Part shown: positions 30,637 to 39,798 of the stretch, piece after piece
Numbering within the stretch: the first letter of the stretch is position 1
Layout of the letters: every line of letters starts with the position of its first letter
Source: a virus
Length of the DNA: 64,000 bases
Reading direction: 5' to 3' (one strand)
Virus record (IMG/VR): IMGVR_UViG_3300034284_002793
Location: 1 to 64,000 of that record
Made by a program: the position numbers and the translations under genes
The notes under the pieces: model-generated
The model's input: the letters and a program-made list of their open reading frames with translations, nothing else
Databases searched by the model: none
What the model was told of the DNA's origin: nothing

Positions 30637-33219
30637 CTAATTTTCCAAAGTTTCCTTTGAATCTTTTAAATCCTTTAATTTGCAATAAATCTTGTTGGAC
30701 TGTATGCCTAAATCATTTATATAAATTGCGTCTGGCCCCTTTACGGCTCCAGAAATGACTACGATGTCGTTCTCTTCTGGAAGCTTGCCACCATTCTTGT
30801 CCATCATTTCTTGAATTTTATTGCGGTTACTGTCAAAAACCATAGCTGCGACTTCACTAGTTTCGTCAGAAATCATAACTTTAACATATTTATTGCCGCG
30901 CTGCGATGTTCGTTTGGTAACTTCTTGAACAACGCCAACAACCATTACTTTATCACCCTCTTTTTTGCTTTTAATATCAATAATAGAATTAAAAGATGGA
31001 TTCTTTTCTCGATAAATTTTATTTAAAGATTGCGAGTATGGATTTCCAAGAAGAGTATATTCATACCAAAAATTTGCCAGATCTTCATTTCTACTATTTA
31101 ATAAATAGATTTTTTTGTAAGGCTCATATTTTTTCTTAATAGTTTCAAACCTAGATGGCTTGATAATAAAATCACCATCGGTTGCATCTGAAAGCTTTTT
31201 AATATTATCAAGAATATCTGTTTCTCCATTGGCAAACATTTGACGGATCATGTTTTTTTCACGATCTGTAAGAATATTGTATGTTTGAGCTTCTAATGCT
31301 AGTTTAGATCTTGACTTGCCAAAGCCATCAAGCGCACCAGCTTGAATCATTGCCGAAAGAGCGCCAATATTAATTTTAGCTTCTTTAGCAGCATCAAAGC
31401 ATTCAATTTTATTTGTAAAATTAGAACGAAATGCAATAACATTTTTAAGAGTTTTTTCTGAAATACCCTTAATGGCTGAAAGTCCGTAGCGAATGTTATC
31501 ACCTTCAATTTTAAAATCAACATCTGATTTAGCCAAATGCGGCGGCAGCAGTTCAATGCCAAAAGCTTTCATTTCATGACAAATCAATCTTGATTGCTCA
31601 AGGAAATCTGATTCGTTAACAGCCATTCGTAGAAGTGCCAAGAAAAATTCTTTGGGATAATTAAACTTTAAATATGTGGTAATTGCAGAAAGAGATGCGT
31701 ATGGATAGGCATGCCCTGCACAGAATGAATAGTTCGCGCTGTCTTCGAGAATTTTCCAATAGAAATCAGCAATCTCTTCGCCAAGTTTTAGTTCTTTTGC
31801 TTTGGTATAAATAATCTCTTTCCATTTAGGCATCTCTTCGCGCTTTTTCTTACCAACAATCTTTCTTAAGGTTTCAGCTTCGCTCAGTGTGAGCCCAAAA
31901 ACTTTATGCCCAATCGCCATCATTTGCTCTTGGTACAGTGCAGCGCCACCAGTTCTTTTTAATACCTCATCAACCTTTGGGTGAAATTCTGGAAATTCTC
32001 CATAGTTTGCATATCGGGCATATTGCTCTGCGAAAGCTAAAGCCCCTGGTCTTGCAATTGCTACTACGGCAGCAAGCTGATCTAGATTTTTTGGCTTTAC
32101 TTGCTTACAAACATTATAATTTGTAAACGCCTCAATTTGAAAAATTCCATGCGGGTATTTTAAATCTTGTAAATGTGCATAAACAGTCTCGTAATCTTCA
32201 ACATCAATATCAAAATAGTTTATGCCCACTTGCGTACAAACATCTTGCACTACAGAAAGGCTTTTTAGACCCAAGATATCAAGTTTGAGATTTATTTTTC
32301 CTGCCCATTCCATGTTGTATGAAGAAACTCTCTCCTTGTCAGATGTCAGCTCCGTTGGGCAAAAATTATTAATATTTTCATAAGAAACAAGATTTCCAGA
32401 GGCGTGAACGCTTTTGTTCCTCATCAAGTCTTTTAATTGAATAGCTACATCGTAAATATCTTTATTTTCGTCACACCATTTTTTAAAATCTTCGTTATCT
32501 TTATATTCATCGTCAATTTCGTTAATCTTGCCAAACTTTGACTGGATCATAGAAGTAACAGCGTTCATCTCATCTTCTGTTTTATCTCCAACTGTCTTTC
32601 CGCAATCTTTGATTAAAGCTCTTCCAGATAGGGTGCTTGTATTTAAAATTTTTGCCGTCCTATTGGGGTAACGCTTTTCTAAGTACTTAATAACTTCTTG
32701 GCGACGATAATAGCAAAAATCCATGTCAATATCTGGCAAGAAGCTTCCATCAAAATAAACAATACCATCCACAATAGTTTTTTTGGCTCTTGTAGCTGAA
32801 ATGAATCTTTCAAAATAAAGATCATACTTGATAGGGTCTACCTTTGTAACTCCAATCAGATAAAGTATTAGGCTTGATGCTGCAGATCCGCGACCAGGCC
32901 CAGTTGGAATGTTTTCTTTTTCGCAAAAGTTGATCACATCCCAAATCATTAAAATATAGTCAACAAATCCAAGATCTTGCAGCACTTTGAATTCTTTAAC
33001 AGTACGCTCTTTGTATAAGTCAATATTTGCCCCATCTTCTTTTAATTTGGGAATAATTTTTTTAAAACCAGACTGGCAAAGAGCCTGTAAAAAGTCATCA
33101 TTTGATGCATCTTTTGATAGCCCAATTTTCTTTTTTTGAGTTGCTGTAAACTCAATAGTGGGACATCTTACGCCATGCAGAGGCAAGTCTAATTTATCAA
33201 AAGATTCTAGAAAGTTCAT
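30637..33219 (-). CDS. dnaE: DNA polymerase III alpha, catalytic part (DnaE without PHP)
   Basis: 860 aa. The C-family palm is complete: GPGRGSAASSLILYLIGVTK, PDIDMDF (two catalytic Asp) and LKLDILGLKSL (third Asp). SFCAGHAYPYASLSAITTYL marks the fingers, and an OB fold lies near the C-terminus (KVMVVGVVQEVTKRTSQRG, then KVMISDETSEV). The usual N-terminal PHP domain is absent; the protein starts exactly at the palm-side linker (LPLHGVRCPTIEF). PHP is encoded separately at 34515-35270. It replicates the phage genome with the exonuclease at 33881. The start overlaps the ClpP stop by 4 nt. Confidence 0.95.
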   Translation of the reverse strand: MNFLESFDKLDLPLHGVRCPTIEFTATQKKKIGLSKDASNDDFLQALCQSGFKKIIPKLKEDGANIDLYKERTVKEFKVLQDLGFVDYILMIWDVINFCEKENIPTGPGRGSAASSLILYLIGVTKVDPIKYDLYFERFISATRAKKTIVDGIVYFDGSFLPDIDMDFCYYRRQEVIKYLEKRYPNRTAKILNTSTLSGRALIKDCGKTVGDKTEDEMNAVTSMIQSKFGKINEIDDEYKDNEDFKKWCDENKDIYDVAIQLKDLMRNKSVHASGNLVSYENINNFCPTELTSDKERVSSYNMEWAGKINLKLDILGLKSLSVVQDVCTQVGINYFDIDVEDYETVYAHLQDLKYPHGIFQIEAFTNYNVCKQVKPKNLDQLAAVVAIARPGALAFAEQYARYANYGEFPEFHPKVDEVLKRTGGAALYQEQMMAIGHKVFGLTLSEAETLRKIVGKKKREEMPKWKEIIYTKAKELKLGEEIADFYWKILEDSANYSFCAGHAYPYASLSAITTYLKFNYPKEFFLALLRMAVNESDFLEQSRLICHEMKAFGIELLPPHLAKSDVDFKIEGDNIRYGLSAIKGISEKTLKNVIAFRSNFTNKIECFDAAKEAKINIGALSAMIQAGALDGFGKSRSKLALEAQTYNILTDREKNMIRQMFANGETDILDNIKKLSDATDGDFIIKPSRFETIKKKYEPYKKIYLLNSRNEDLANFWYEYTLLGNPYSQSLNKIYREKNPSFNSIIDIKSKKEGDKVMVVGVVQEVTKRTSQRGNKYVKVMISDETSEVAAMVFDSNRNKIQEMMDKNGGKLPEENDIVVISGAVKGPDAIYINDLGIQSNKIYCKLKDLKDSKETLEN

Positions 33220-33884
33220 TTCTTTCTTAGCCTATTCTTTTTTGAATAATTTAGCAACATTGTTTGTTCTGTTTTTTGCATTTCGACTTTTAATCTTGGG
33301 ACACCAATATGATCAGCAATTCCTAGTTGATATGTCGCTTTTGCATCCAAATAAAGATCAGCGTTATTATTTTTAATAAGCATTTTTTCAAAAGTGCCAG
33401 ATTTCTTTTTGCAATTTTTATCCAGCATTAGAAGTAAATTACTATTTAGTTCAGAACAATGCTCTGCGCTAACAGCAATATCTGAGAATTTTCCATAATA
33501 CTCATGAGATACCTGATGGACAAGAACATAGCCATATTTTGAAATAAATCTCATTCCATGATCACCAGCAGATAACAAAACTGCGCCACAGCTAAACGCT
33601 TTTCCATCACAAATTGTAGCAACTTTTTTGGTAGAGCTTTCAATAATAGAAAGCATTGCATGGAGAGCATAAACATCGCCACCATAAGAATCTACGATTA
33701 TGGGAATAATTTCTTGATCAGAAGATTCGAGTCTGAAAAAATCTTCCCGAAATTCGTTAACTGCACCTTCGCAAATTTCATTAACAATAATAAAGTTATT
33801 GTTTTTTCTTTTATTTAAACCTTGTAAATCTTGAATATCGATTTCAAACGGCAAATCATCTTGATTAATTTTAATTTCTTTCAT
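33216..33884 (-). CDS. ClpP-like serine protease
   Basis: 222 aa ClpP/crotonase fold. IIVDSYGGDVYALHAML gives the oxyanion region, GKAFSCGAVLLSAG holds the catalytic Ser, YVLVHQVSH the catalytic His, and DLYLDAKATYQLGIADHIG the Asp and closing helix. The family forms barrel peptidases. In phages such proteins are usually head-maturation proteases near portal genes, but here the gene lies inside the polymerase operon, coupled by 4-nt overlaps on both sides. Replisome regulation or host-protein degradation is a hypothesis. Confidence 0.88.
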   Translation of the reverse strand: MKEIKINQDDLPFEIDIQDLQGLNKRKNNNFIIVNEICEGAVNEFREDFFRLESSDQEIIPIIVDSYGGDVYALHAMLSIIESSTKKVATICDGKAFSCGAVLLSAGDHGMRFISKYGYVLVHQVSHEYYGKFSDIAVSAEHCSELNSNLLLMLDKNCKKKSGTFEKMLIKNNNADLYLDAKATYQLGIADHIGVPRLKVEMQKTEQTMLLNYSKKNRLRKK

Positions 33885-34525
33885 TGGTTTAATAAGTAAA
33901 GTTGTTTTTTTAGAATTTGATATGTTAGTTCAACATCGTACAAGCCATTGTGAGCAAGACTTTTATCGTATGGGATGCTGTATTTCTTACAAAGGTATTC
34001 TACTGAAGTTTTAAGGCCTTTTCTATTAAAAGATTTAAGTTTAAAATTCCAAGCTGCTTGTGATTGGCCTTCAGGTTTTTGATATCCAATCTCTATAGCT
34101 TTTTCAATATTTTGAACATCGTATATTCGTTCAACATACGAGTAATCACTTTTCTTACCTAAAGATCTTCGAAAAGTGTTATGTATAAAAATATCAAAAC
34201 CAATCAGGTTAGCTCCAGAGATTAAAATGTCTCTATCGAATAAGTATTTCTCAAAATGTTCGAGAACTTCGCTTGGATCTTCGCTTTTTTGCTTGTATTC
34301 GCTATGAATAAAGCCAGTTATTCTTGCAGCATCTGTAGACATTTTTAAATCTGGCCAGAATGGAAAGCGATCATATTCTTCAATTTTTTCATTCCCTTGA
34401 TAAAGGCAGTAAGAAAGTTGCCAAGGTCTGGATGAAAATAAATTTAAATCCTCAGTTTCAAAATCGAAAATGAGCCACTTTTTATTATTATCAAATCTTA
34501 ATAAATTATTAATTTTACGAGCCAT
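33881..34525 (-). CDS. DEDDh 3'-5' exonuclease (epsilon-like)
   Basis: 214 aa from ATG 34525; a start at 34549 would overlap PHP further. Exo I is WLIFDFETEDLN (D and E), Exo II is NLIGFDIFIHNTF, Exo III is AHNGLYDVELTYQIL (H and D), so it is of DEDDh type like DnaQ. It should proofread for the split polymerase encoded around it. It overlaps the ClpP gene by 4 nt and PHP by 11 nt. Confidence 0.92.
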   Translation of the reverse strand: MARKINNLLRFDNNKKWLIFDFETEDLNLFSSRPWQLSYCLYQGNEKIEEYDRFPFWPDLKMSTDAARITGFIHSEYKQKSEDPSEVLEHFEKYLFDRDILISGANLIGFDIFIHNTFRRSLGKKSDYSYVERIYDVQNIEKAIEIGYQKPEGQSQAAWNFKLKSFNRKGLKTSVEYLCKKYSIPYDKSLAHNGLYDVELTYQILKKQLYLLNQ

Positions 34526-35270
34526 GAACTTCACCCTTCCATCGTTCAAAATTAAATGTATCAGAACTCATATAGTTTAATTCTGGTTTCGATAATTTAG
34601 ATTTGTTTAAAATACAGCGAAAAGATTGATATGCTTTGAAATTTTCTGGCTTTTCATAGAAAATTGACTGTGCTGGAGTTAAAGTGCAACCATGATCCGC
34701 AGAGCAATATAGCTCTAGAGCATCTTTTATAATTCCGTCAAACGGAAGACCATTATCTTCAACAAAGAAAGTATGCGGCATTCTAGACAGTGATGGTATG
34801 ATTTCAGAGAATGTCATTGTATTTTTAGCTACAAAAGAATCGTAAAATGGAAATGCTATGGTTAAATTCTTAGTGATGAGATCATTAAAGTTTTTCCAAT
34901 CAATTCTCGGCAAATAATAAAACCCATACTCACTAGCCCAAGCCCAAATCTTGATTAGGTCTTTATATCCTTTAGAATTTTTAATGAATAAAATAATTTT
35001 AGATTCATTTTTAAGACTTTCTTCTTTTGTTGAAGCATCGTCTGTGATGATCAATTTTAATCCAAAACGCAAATTTAAATCAAGATCTTTGCAGTTCGAA
35101 TATGCCTCAAGAAAACCAGTCATAACGCTTTCAACCAAATAAACATCTTGAATATTGTTATTTTTGCAAATATCAAGAATGGATTTAGGCCCAATCTCTG
35201 GACTTTCTTTATCTAAGGTTAAGATAGATCGCCCAGAATAATGGGATGTCCATAAAGGAACTTTAAGCAT
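34515..35270 (-). CDS. separate PHP-domain subunit of the DnaE polymerase
   Basis: 251 aa. VPLWTSHYSGRSILTLDK at the N-terminus, SILDICKNNNIQDVYLVESV, GLKLIITDD and FKAYQSFRCILNKSKLS follow the order of a DnaE PHP domain. It ends just where the palm protein at 33219 begins. The usual metal-binding HxH motif (HLHxHxxYS) is reduced to TSHYS, and the TDHG motif is replaced by VESV, so it is probably structural and not catalytic. Weak similarity; the assignment depends on order and context. Confidence 0.7.
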   Translation of the reverse strand: MLKVPLWTSHYSGRSILTLDKESPEIGPKSILDICKNNNIQDVYLVESVMTGFLEAYSNCKDLDLNLRFGLKLIITDDASTKEESLKNESKIILFIKNSKGYKDLIKIWAWASEYGFYYLPRIDWKNFNDLITKNLTIAFPFYDSFVAKNTMTFSEIIPSLSRMPHTFFVEDNGLPFDGIIKDALELYCSADHGCTLTPAQSIFYEKPENFKAYQSFRCILNKSKLSKPELNYMSSDTFNFERWKGEVHGS

Positions 35271-35301
35271 TTTTTTATATTAGAGCTTGTTGGGGCAAAA
35301 A

Positions 35302-36309
35302 TCAATTAAAATCTGCACTGCCATAATGTGCGGGACAACCAGCGTATTCTAGCTTTTCCCATGACTGATTATCGCCTACCTTTTCGTACTGAAATTTTTC
35401 TAGATAATCTTTTTCAAGAACTGTTTTAATAATATTTTTATTCTCATCGAATAGTCTGTAGTAAGAAAATGGATCGCGGAATGAGCATTTCCATCCAGAC
35501 TTTGCGCCACACTTCCATCTTCTTGAATTATCATATAGAGCATAATCATTTTTTGCGTCTTGTTCGTCAAAATTAGAAATGATAGTATTCACATAAGATA
35601 AATAGTGCCGGAATCCTTCAATTTGCTCTTCAGTAAATTCAAGCTCTTGGAATGGATTTTTGGCAAATCGTAAAAAAATAAATCGACCAATTACCTTTTT
35701 AAAGTTTGGAATTTTACCAGCCTTCTTTAAGAAATGTGCTGCAAGAGTATACATCATAGCTTGCAAATTACTCTCAAGCTCTTCACCTCTAAACTGCTGC
35801 TTGCTTGACTTATAATCAGAAATAAAAATTGATTCTGTTTTTTTATTAAAAAGTATTTTATCTATATAGCCAACAATTCTAAATTCAAGCTCTTCGTCAA
35901 TAATATCAAAAGCATATTCCGAATCAAGAATTTCTTCGTGATCTTCTGGAAAAAATCCAGCTTCAAGACCTACCTTAATCATTTCATAAATTAAACCTAT
36001 GTTTGTTTTTTTTGATTTTTTATCCTCTTCAAACATTTCTAGCCCGTACTTATGACACTTGGCTCTTAAAAATCTTTTTATTAATGGGAACTTTTCAATA
36101 TCGCAATCTGCTTCGTGCATTTCTTTTGCAAAACGTATCCATTTCGGCTTTGTTAAGAGTTCAAAAAGGTCATGGCATACTGATCCTCTTAAAGCTCCAG
36201 AGTTTGTCGTGTCTGGAAGTTTAAGATGATATTTGCTCCAATATAGCCATGAGCACTCTCCAAGGGTTTTAACCCTAGAAGCTGAAAGCTTTGTTAGTTC
36301 TTTATCCAT
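35302..36309 (-). CDS. PD-(D/E)XK nuclease, Cas4/RecB-like with Fe-S cysteines
   Basis: 335 aa. GALRGSVCHDLFELL (catalytic His), FRIVGYIDKILF (Asp) and SIFISDYKSSKQQF (D-x-K) form the RecB-type nuclease core. One Cys at LGECSWLYWSKY and three C-terminal Cys (RWKCGAKSGWKCSF, AGCPAHYG) match the four-Cys iron-sulfur arrangement of Cas4/AddB. It probably trims DNA ends in recombination or replication. Coupled to the primase gene by 8-nt overlap. Confidence 0.88.
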   Translation of the reverse strand: MDKELTKLSASRVKTLGECSWLYWSKYHLKLPDTTNSGALRGSVCHDLFELLTKPKWIRFAKEMHEADCDIEKFPLIKRFLRAKCHKYGLEMFEEDKKSKKTNIGLIYEMIKVGLEAGFFPEDHEEILDSEYAFDIIDEELEFRIVGYIDKILFNKKTESIFISDYKSSKQQFRGEELESNLQAMMYTLAAHFLKKAGKIPNFKKVIGRFIFLRFAKNPFQELEFTEEQIEGFRHYLSYVNTIISNFDEQDAKNDYALYDNSRRWKCGAKSGWKCSFRDPFSYYRLFDENKNIIKTVLEKDYLEKFQYEKVGDNQSWEKLEYAGCPAHYGSADFN

Positions 36310-37183
36310 TTAAAATATTATTTATTTCTTCTTTTGAAGATTCACCCCAATCCTTACATTTAGGAAGGCGTATTTGAATCTGATCTTTGTTAAAAAATTC
36401 AAAAAGAGATTGCTGCATCTTTTCGGCAGCATTGTTTCCAGCAAAATTATTATCTGAATCATTATTTGTTGATATGATAATTCTATCAGGATCTGCTGCA
36501 ATTAGCGATTTTAATATTGCCCTACCCAGCTTAAGCCCGAATAAAACTAAAAAGTTTTTGACACCAGCTTCCCAAAGTGCAAGACCATCGCCAATAGATT
36601 CAACAAGGATAATTTCTTTTTTATTTAAAATATCATCTTTATTCAAAAATGCAGGATATACCCAAGAATCAACAGATCCGAGATGTTTCCATTTCGGAGT
36701 ATTTTTAGATATTTTTTTGCCAATCCATCGCCCAGATATGCCGATAAATTCATTACGGTTATTTTTGATTGGAAAGACGTAGCGATTATACATTGCGCTT
36801 TTGGTTGTTTTTGGTATAACTCCACCAAGAAAGAGTTCTAATGTGGCGTCACTAATACCCCTTTCATTCCAATAAGAGTGATTTTTTTGCAAGCTTTCTA
36901 ATTCACTTTTATCAAAAACTTCACCAGATGAAACTATAGTTTCTTTTTTAACTGGTATTTCTAAATTACCATCAAATTTTCCACCACTTATTTCTACAAG
37001 CTTTTTAAAATCCCCACCTGTACCCCTTGCAAAATCAATCCATTTGCCAGAATCTTTTAGAATTCTTAATGAAGAATCGTTATCTGAATCACGATAAATT
37101 GGCTTTGTGCGCCACTCCTTCCCGCGATCAAGAAGTGTATATCCCAACCCCTCTAGGACAGTTTTGAAATCTACACTTGTCAT
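36302..37183 (-). CDS. DNA primase (Toprim)
   Basis: 293 aa. The N-terminal part (WIDFARGTGGDFKKLVEISG) resembles the degenerate zinc-domain region of phage primases without cysteines. The Toprim core has IILVESIGDGLALWEAG (Glu), GLKLGRAILKSL and IIISTNNDSDN (D-x-D). It makes RNA primers for the helicase encoded next to it; the genes share one nucleotide (37183). Smaller than DnaG and without a C-terminal helicase-binding domain, as in split T4/T7-type systems. Confidence 0.9.
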   Translation of the reverse strand: MTSVDFKTVLEGLGYTLLDRGKEWRTKPIYRDSDNDSSLRILKDSGKWIDFARGTGGDFKKLVEISGGKFDGNLEIPVKKETIVSSGEVFDKSELESLQKNHSYWNERGISDATLELFLGGVIPKTTKSAMYNRYVFPIKNNRNEFIGISGRWIGKKISKNTPKWKHLGSVDSWVYPAFLNKDDILNKKEIILVESIGDGLALWEAGVKNFLVLFGLKLGRAILKSLIAADPDRIIISTNNDSDNNFAGNNAAEKMQQSLFEFFNKDQIQIRLPKCKDWGESSKEEINNILNG

Positions 37184-38658
37184 TACAACAATCCATCTTC
37201 TTGATTTTCATTTTCAAATACGTTAACATCAACATTTCTTGCGTTAACGACATCTTCAAGCGTTCCACATTCGCTAACTTGAAAATTTTCAACCTTATAA
37301 TTAATAAAGTTAGGTTTGTAAGTGACTCTGCCTCGGTCATCGACAACGCGAACAAGATTTGAGTGACCCCTTGCATTTTTACCCTGATAGCGCGTAGCAA
37401 GCTCAATATACTTATGAGTGCCAAACTGGACACCATCTTCAGCCTGCTCTTCGATTGTTTTTCTTCTAAAGATACCAACTTGAGAAGCAAACCACTGTAA
37501 ACGATCTGACTGTGCAATGGCGCTAGAGTCATCTGTGCCACCCTCTGCCGATCTGTTTAATTGACATGCAGTAAGTAGTGGAATGTTTAAGCGCAAATGA
37601 CATTCTTTTAGCTTATCAACCTTTTCTCCAATAAGCTGATATTCTTGCTTATTTCCATCAGATTCTCCTGTAAGCTTAATATAGTCATAAACCACAATTG
37701 CAGGATTTCCACGACCAACATCACCATAATACCAGCGCTGAATCAAAGAAGTAATTTCTTCTGTCTTTTTTCTTGCAACTGTCATGTGCTGAACATGGCC
37801 AAGAGCTTGTTTTAATTCTTGCTTTTTGGATTCAAATTTTGCATACAACTCTCTATTCTTTTTATAATTTCCCGTTTCAAGCCACCACATTGGAACGCCA
37901 GTGATTGCACTTGCAATTCTAAATTTCATATCTTTAGTTTGCATTTCGGTATCCAGAATTAAAGCCTTGCAATTTGGATTAAGCAATGCTGTTTTAAATG
38001 CAATATCATTCAAGATTGTGCTTTTGCCGTGCTTTGGTCGAGACACCCAAGCATATACCTCTCCATTACGAAGACCGCCGTACATTTCATTAAAATTTTT
38101 ATATGGAGTAACGAGACCAGTATCGTTGATAGGATTATCTCCTCGCTCCTCAATCATTTCAACAATGTCATCAAAAAGATCTTCAGGCTTTTCATTAAGA
38201 TTATATGCTGAGATTTTTTCTCCATACATTTTATCAGCCAATGCAACAATTTCATCAGCTTCCATTTCCCCAGCAGAAATCATAGACTGGGCCATGCTTG
38301 AGGCCATTGTGTGTATGTCACGCCTAATAGAAAGTGTTTTTAATCTACGGCATGCATCTTCCAAAGCCTTATCGCTAATCTTAATGTATGAAAGGCTCTG
38401 TAGATAATTTAAAATATCTAAATTTCCTTTATAGGTAATGCCAAGGCTCTGCAGTCTTTCTGAAACGAGAACTGGATCGCTTGACTTATTATGCAAAGCG
38501 CAGTCTTTTAGTATTGCAAATATAGCACCGTGAGGCTTATGAATAAAGTCTTCTTCAGAAATTAAATGAATTAACTCAAGTAGCTTCTTGGGATTCTTTA
38601 AGAACCCTGCTATACAGTGTTTTTCAATTGTTTGATTTGCGATCTTGTCTTGATTCAT
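37183..38658 (-). CDS. replicative helicase, DnaB family
   Basis: 491 aa. The N-terminal helical domain (IEKHCIAGFLKNPKKLLELI) is followed by the RecA-type core from about residue 185: Walker A SRPKHGKSTIL, Walker B-like AIVVYDYIKLTG, LLTACQLNRSAEGG (H3/H4) and the arginine finger near ATRYQGKNARG. It unwinds the fork as a hexamer. It overlaps the dNMP kinase and primase genes. Confidence 0.95.
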   Translation of the reverse strand: MNQDKIANQTIEKHCIAGFLKNPKKLLELIHLISEEDFIHKPHGAIFAILKDCALHNKSSDPVLVSERLQSLGITYKGNLDILNYLQSLSYIKISDKALEDACRRLKTLSIRRDIHTMASSMAQSMISAGEMEADEIVALADKMYGEKISAYNLNEKPEDLFDDIVEMIEERGDNPINDTGLVTPYKNFNEMYGGLRNGEVYAWVSRPKHGKSTILNDIAFKTALLNPNCKALILDTEMQTKDMKFRIASAITGVPMWWLETGNYKKNRELYAKFESKKQELKQALGHVQHMTVARKKTEEITSLIQRWYYGDVGRGNPAIVVYDYIKLTGESDGNKQEYQLIGEKVDKLKECHLRLNIPLLTACQLNRSAEGGTDDSSAIAQSDRLQWFASQVGIFRRKTIEEQAEDGVQFGTHKYIELATRYQGKNARGHSNLVRVVDDRGRVTYKPNFINYKVENFQVSECGTLEDVVNARNVDVNVFENENQEDGLL

Positions 38659-39269
38659 TGCGGCTTGATTTGGCTATAAATAGGCTTAACAACATTATAG
38701 TGATAACTATCAAAATTGTCAATTTCAATATTACTCATTGTGTGCCAAGTTACAGCAAAATCAGCATATTCTTTGATCATCGGCGAATTTGCTTTTTCTT
38801 CGAAATTGGCTGGGTCAATCAGTTTGTTGTGTTCAATTCTTTCAAGGTGAATTAATTTTCCACCTTGAGATTTAATCCAGTTATGTTCGTCTTGTTCGTA
38901 TTCGGCATATCTAATATCTGGAATAATTGCAATAAATGGTTTATCGCTAGATACAGAATGGGCATCTGCTACAATTTGTTTTTGCAAGATGCTAGTCCAA
39001 TATGTTCCATTGGTTCTTATTCTTTGAATTTTTCCATAGCTAACTAATAGTTCACGAAATTTTGATTTTTCATTCGTGTCTTCTGTCCAAACATTCATTG
39101 AGCATTTTTCAGCCAGAAATTGCTGCATATCTTTTTTAAGCTCATTTGCTAATGAGTATTTTTTAGCAATAAATCCATCGCGTTTAAATAGCTCTATAAG
39201 ACAATTTGCGAACGTATCCTTGCCGACTCTAGCTGCGGCACCAACTCCAATAAGTTTAATTTTATTCAT
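38655..39269 (-). CDS. deoxynucleoside monophosphate kinase (T4 gp1-like)
   Basis: 204 aa. Walker A GVGAAARVGKDTFANCL near the N-terminus, lid-like region (DTNEKSKFRELLVSYGKIQR), PFIAIIPDIRYAEYEQ, GGKLIHLERI. This matches the phage dNMP kinases that phosphorylate dGMP, dTMP and 5-hydroxymethyl-dCMP. Overlaps both neighbours. Substrate range is not visible from sequence. Confidence 0.88.
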   Translation of the reverse strand: MNKIKLIGVGAAARVGKDTFANCLIELFKRDGFIAKKYSLANELKKDMQQFLAEKCSMNVWTEDTNEKSKFRELLVSYGKIQRIRTNGTYWTSILQKQIVADAHSVSSDKPFIAIIPDIRYAEYEQDEHNWIKSQGGKLIHLERIEHNKLIDPANFEEKANSPMIKEYADFAVTWHTMSNIEIDNFDSYHYNVVKPIYSQIKPQ

Positions 39270-39798
39270 GTGCTAAAATTTTCCAATACTTGGGGTCTGC
39301 ATAAATTTCTCCAGAATTAATTTTCATTAAATATTCAACGATTTCACCCCAGGATTCAAATACAAGATCCATATTAATAAGCCCAGCCAACCAAAGTGGA
39401 AATTTTTTCTTATCATCAGTATAAATAAGAATTGGCTTATTCTGCAAAGACGCAATTACAATCTCGTGTATTGTTCCGAAAGTCGGGACTTCTGGATCAA
39501 TTTTTCCAATAATAAAAGTAGAAAGATCAACCATGCGAAGGTCACGGCTAATAACACCTTTCATATATTTAGAAATAGATTTCCAATCACCACATTCTCT
39601 TTGAGTTTTTAACTTATCTCTATCTTCTTGCGTTTCTGTAAGCTGGTTTGCAAAATGGTCATTATTTGGATCGAAACATTTTATGCCAATTTGTTTAACC
39701 GCTTCTGTTATTGTAATACGCCAATCAAAACAATTATCTGAATATTCAATTGGGCCAACCAAATAGCAATAAGAATTTTTTAAAAGTTCAAGATTCAT
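39262..39798 (-). CDS. nucleoside 2-deoxyribosyltransferase-like protein
   Basis: 178 aa Rossmann-like. CYLVGPIEYSDNCFDWR (substrate loop), VISRDLRMVDLSTFIIGKID (D..M..), PTFGTIHEIVIASLQNKPIL (catalytic Glu position in GTxxE) fit the NDT family, which swaps or hydrolyses deoxynucleoside bases. It lies between dNMP kinase and RecA genes. Nucleotide salvage or base-modification supply is likely; the exact reaction is unknown. Confidence 0.8.
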   Translation of the reverse strand: MNLELLKNSYCYLVGPIEYSDNCFDWRITITEAVKQIGIKCFDPNNDHFANQLTETQEDRDKLKTQRECGDWKSISKYMKGVISRDLRMVDLSTFIIGKIDPEVPTFGTIHEIVIASLQNKPILIYTDDKKKFPLWLAGLINMDLVFESWGEIVEYLMKINSGEIYADPKYWKILAHE

